A DNA stretch of 33,030 nucleotides, taken from contig JALTZZ010000149.1 of the NCBI GenBank assembly GCA_027051165.1, positions 1-33,030 of the forward strand, in the 5' to 3' direction. Below are positions 32,213 through 33,030 of this stretch, piece by piece (the first letter of the stretch is position 1; every line of letters starts with the position of its first letter). Below the pieces are notes generated by a model. The model was not told the DNA's origin and searched no databases. It saw nothing but the letters and a program-made list of their open reading frames with translations. Origin of the DNA: an archaeon. GTDB lineage: Archaea > Hydrothermarchaeota > Hydrothermarchaeia > JALTZZ01. The position numbers and the translations under genes are program-made.

Positions 32213-32335
32213 CTAATAATCTATTTTCAAATCTCCGATAATAAGAACGTCAATATCGCTGCATTCTCTATACTGGTCAGTAGAGCCCATATCTTTTCTT
32301 TCACATATTTGTTCTTTTAATTTTAGGCTGAGAAT
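32213..32335 (-). pseudogene. Relic of an MNT-type minimal nucleotidyltransferase
   Basis: A 40-codon open frame without an early start contains MGSTDQYRECSDIDVLIIGD, the core of MNT nucleotidyltransferases (GS-x(8-10)-DxD), here with two residues fewer than usual between GS and DID. It stops soon after at 32213. It lies antisense, just before an intact MNT gene of the same superfamily, so it is likely the stump of an older toxin-antitoxin pair. Confidence 0.5.
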
Positions 32336-32346
32336 TCAAATTTTCC

Positions 32347-32670
32347 ATGGAAGAAAAATTAAAGCTGATCAAGGAAATCATATCTAACGCTGCAAAAAAA
32401 TATAACATAGAGATAGACAGGATCATTCTATTTGGCTCAAGGGCGAGAGGGGATTACACACAAGAGAGCGATTGGGACATATTAATAGTTACGAAGGAAA
32501 AGCTTGGTTGGAAAAAGAGAAAGGTATTTTTGGGGAATATCTTAAAAATTTTTGCAAAGATGAAGATTAGAGTAGAAATATTGATAGTAGATCTGGAAAC
32601 TCTAAATGAGTATGGAAAATGGTGGGGCTTCGTGTATTACCATGCCATAAATGAGGGAGTAAAAATATGA
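32347..32670 (+). CDS. MNT-domain minimal nucleotidyltransferase (antitoxin-like)
   Basis: 107 residues. The catalytic signature FGSRARGDYTQESDWDILIV gives G30, S31, D42 and D44; a third acid is probably in RVEILIVD. MNT proteins paired with HEPN ribonucleases neutralise them, in studied cases by adding AMP to a Tyr of the HEPN protein. Its stop overlaps the start of the HEPN frame (ATGA at 32667-32670), the typical arrangement. Start ATG 32347 has no Shine-Dalgarno sequence. Confidence 0.85.
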   Translation: MEEKLKLIKEIISNAAKKYNIEIDRIILFGSRARGDYTQESDWDILIVTKEKLGWKKRKVFLGNILKIFAKMKIRVEILIVDLETLNEYGKWWGFVYYHAINEGVKI

Positions 32671-33030
32671 GGAAAGACGTTGAAGAATTTCTTAAATCTG
32701 CAGAAGAAGATTTATAAGCCGCAAAAGAATTATTGAAAACTAAGAAGTATAGAATTGCTGTTTTTCATTGCCAGCAAGCTGTTGAAAAACATTTAAAAGC
32801 TTACTTATTAGAAAAATCTGATAAATATCCATTTACTCATTCGATATATGAGCTGATAGAATTGGCTACAGAGTTGGATGCAGATTTCGAATATCTGTTT
32901 GGTATAAATGCTCAGGCATTAGGGGAATACTATACTGGAGCAAGATATCCACCACTACTAAAAGTCTCGGAAGAAGAGGCTAAAGAAGCTGTTGAGATAG
33001 CTGAGAAAGCTAAGGATTTTGTTTTGAAAA
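32667..33030 (+). pseudogene. HEPN-domain protein with in-frame stop, running off the window
   Basis: MRKDVEEFLKSAEEDL is followed by TAA at 32715-32717, then the same frame continues AAKELLKTKKYRIAVFHCQQAVEKHLKAYLLEK, the core of the HEPN (PF05168-like) family, and DADFEYLFGINAQALGEYYTGARYP to the window edge. The usual sequence at the stop is Lys, Glu or Gln, so one base change explains it. A TTG at 32733 might restart translation and give a protein lacking the first helix. The gene is 3'-incomplete here. In MNT/HEPN pairs this is the ribonuclease toxin. Confidence 0.75.

Noticed and set aside
1-33030. CRISPR array, rRNA or tRNA genes
   Set aside because: No regularly spaced repeats and no TTCGA/T-loop-bearing cloverleaf outside coding sequence were seen by eye; a tRNA scan would be decisive.

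Overview
The window looks like an AT-rich, (hyper)thermophilic euryarchaeon. Evidence: an archaeal histone, archaeal-type S-adenosylmethionine synthetase, a stand-alone GMP synthase subunit B, a TrmB regulator, an Lhr-type helicase, a C/D-box sRNA, TATA-box promoters about 25-30 nt upstream of starts, and codon use rich in AGA and ATA. The seryl-tRNA synthetase is the rare methanogen-type enzyme, which points to a methanogen or a relative; a species cannot be named from sequence reading alone.

Layout. 0.3-2.4 kb (minus): a tightly coupled operon of a 2TM protein, a CoA-disulfide reductase/NADH oxidase-like flavoprotein and a small membrane protein. 2.4-3.8 kb: a TnpB-only IS605-type element. 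3.9-9.5 kb: housekeeping genes (S-adenosylmethionine synthetase, GMP synthase subunit B, a radical SAM/SPASM protein of the heme AhbC/AhbD/NirJ type, histone, cation antiporter, cupin), with one frameshifted coiled-coil gene and a striking G-rich structured block after guaAb. 9.6-13.1 kb: a graveyard of mobile DNA, holding the C-terminal piece of an archaeal tyrosine integrase, a relic IS5-like element with terminal inverted repeats, a decayed DDE transposase between palindromes, and a frameshifted archaeal ATPase gene.

13.2-21.9 kb (minus): one long operon in the order trmB, two half-size RND genes, a secreted COG1361-like protein, a full-size HAE3-type RND transporter and lhr. Successive genes overlap by 4-20 nt except for an 18-nt gap before lhr. 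A palindrome lies beside the trmB TATA box. This RND set is the best candidate for a little-described system.

22.0-25.0 kb: serS, then a C/D-box sRNA filling the gap to a convergent operon of an Mrp/NBP35 ATPase, a DUF134 regulator and a NifX/NifB-like protein with a His-rich tail. 25.2-32.1 kb: a molybdenum-enzyme locus with a cytoplasmic molybdopterin oxidoreductase, two paralogous four-cluster ferredoxin subunits separated by an unrecognised 108-aa protein, a TauE/SafE exporter and a MOT1-type molybdate/sulfate transporter. The oxidoreductase mRNA leader can form two mutually exclusive hairpins, one covering the ribosome binding site. 32.2-33.0 kb: an antisense nucleotidyltransferase relic, then an MNT/HEPN pair whose HEPN gene has an in-frame stop and runs off the window.

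How the parts fit. The molybdenum locus is self-contained: a transporter for the metal oxyanion, a catalytic subunit, electron-transfer subunits and a possible sulfur-oxyanion exporter, with an Fe-S assembly operon next door. Several broken genes (coiled-coil gene, ATPase) fail at short poly-A runs, so assembly error must be excluded before calling them pseudogenes.
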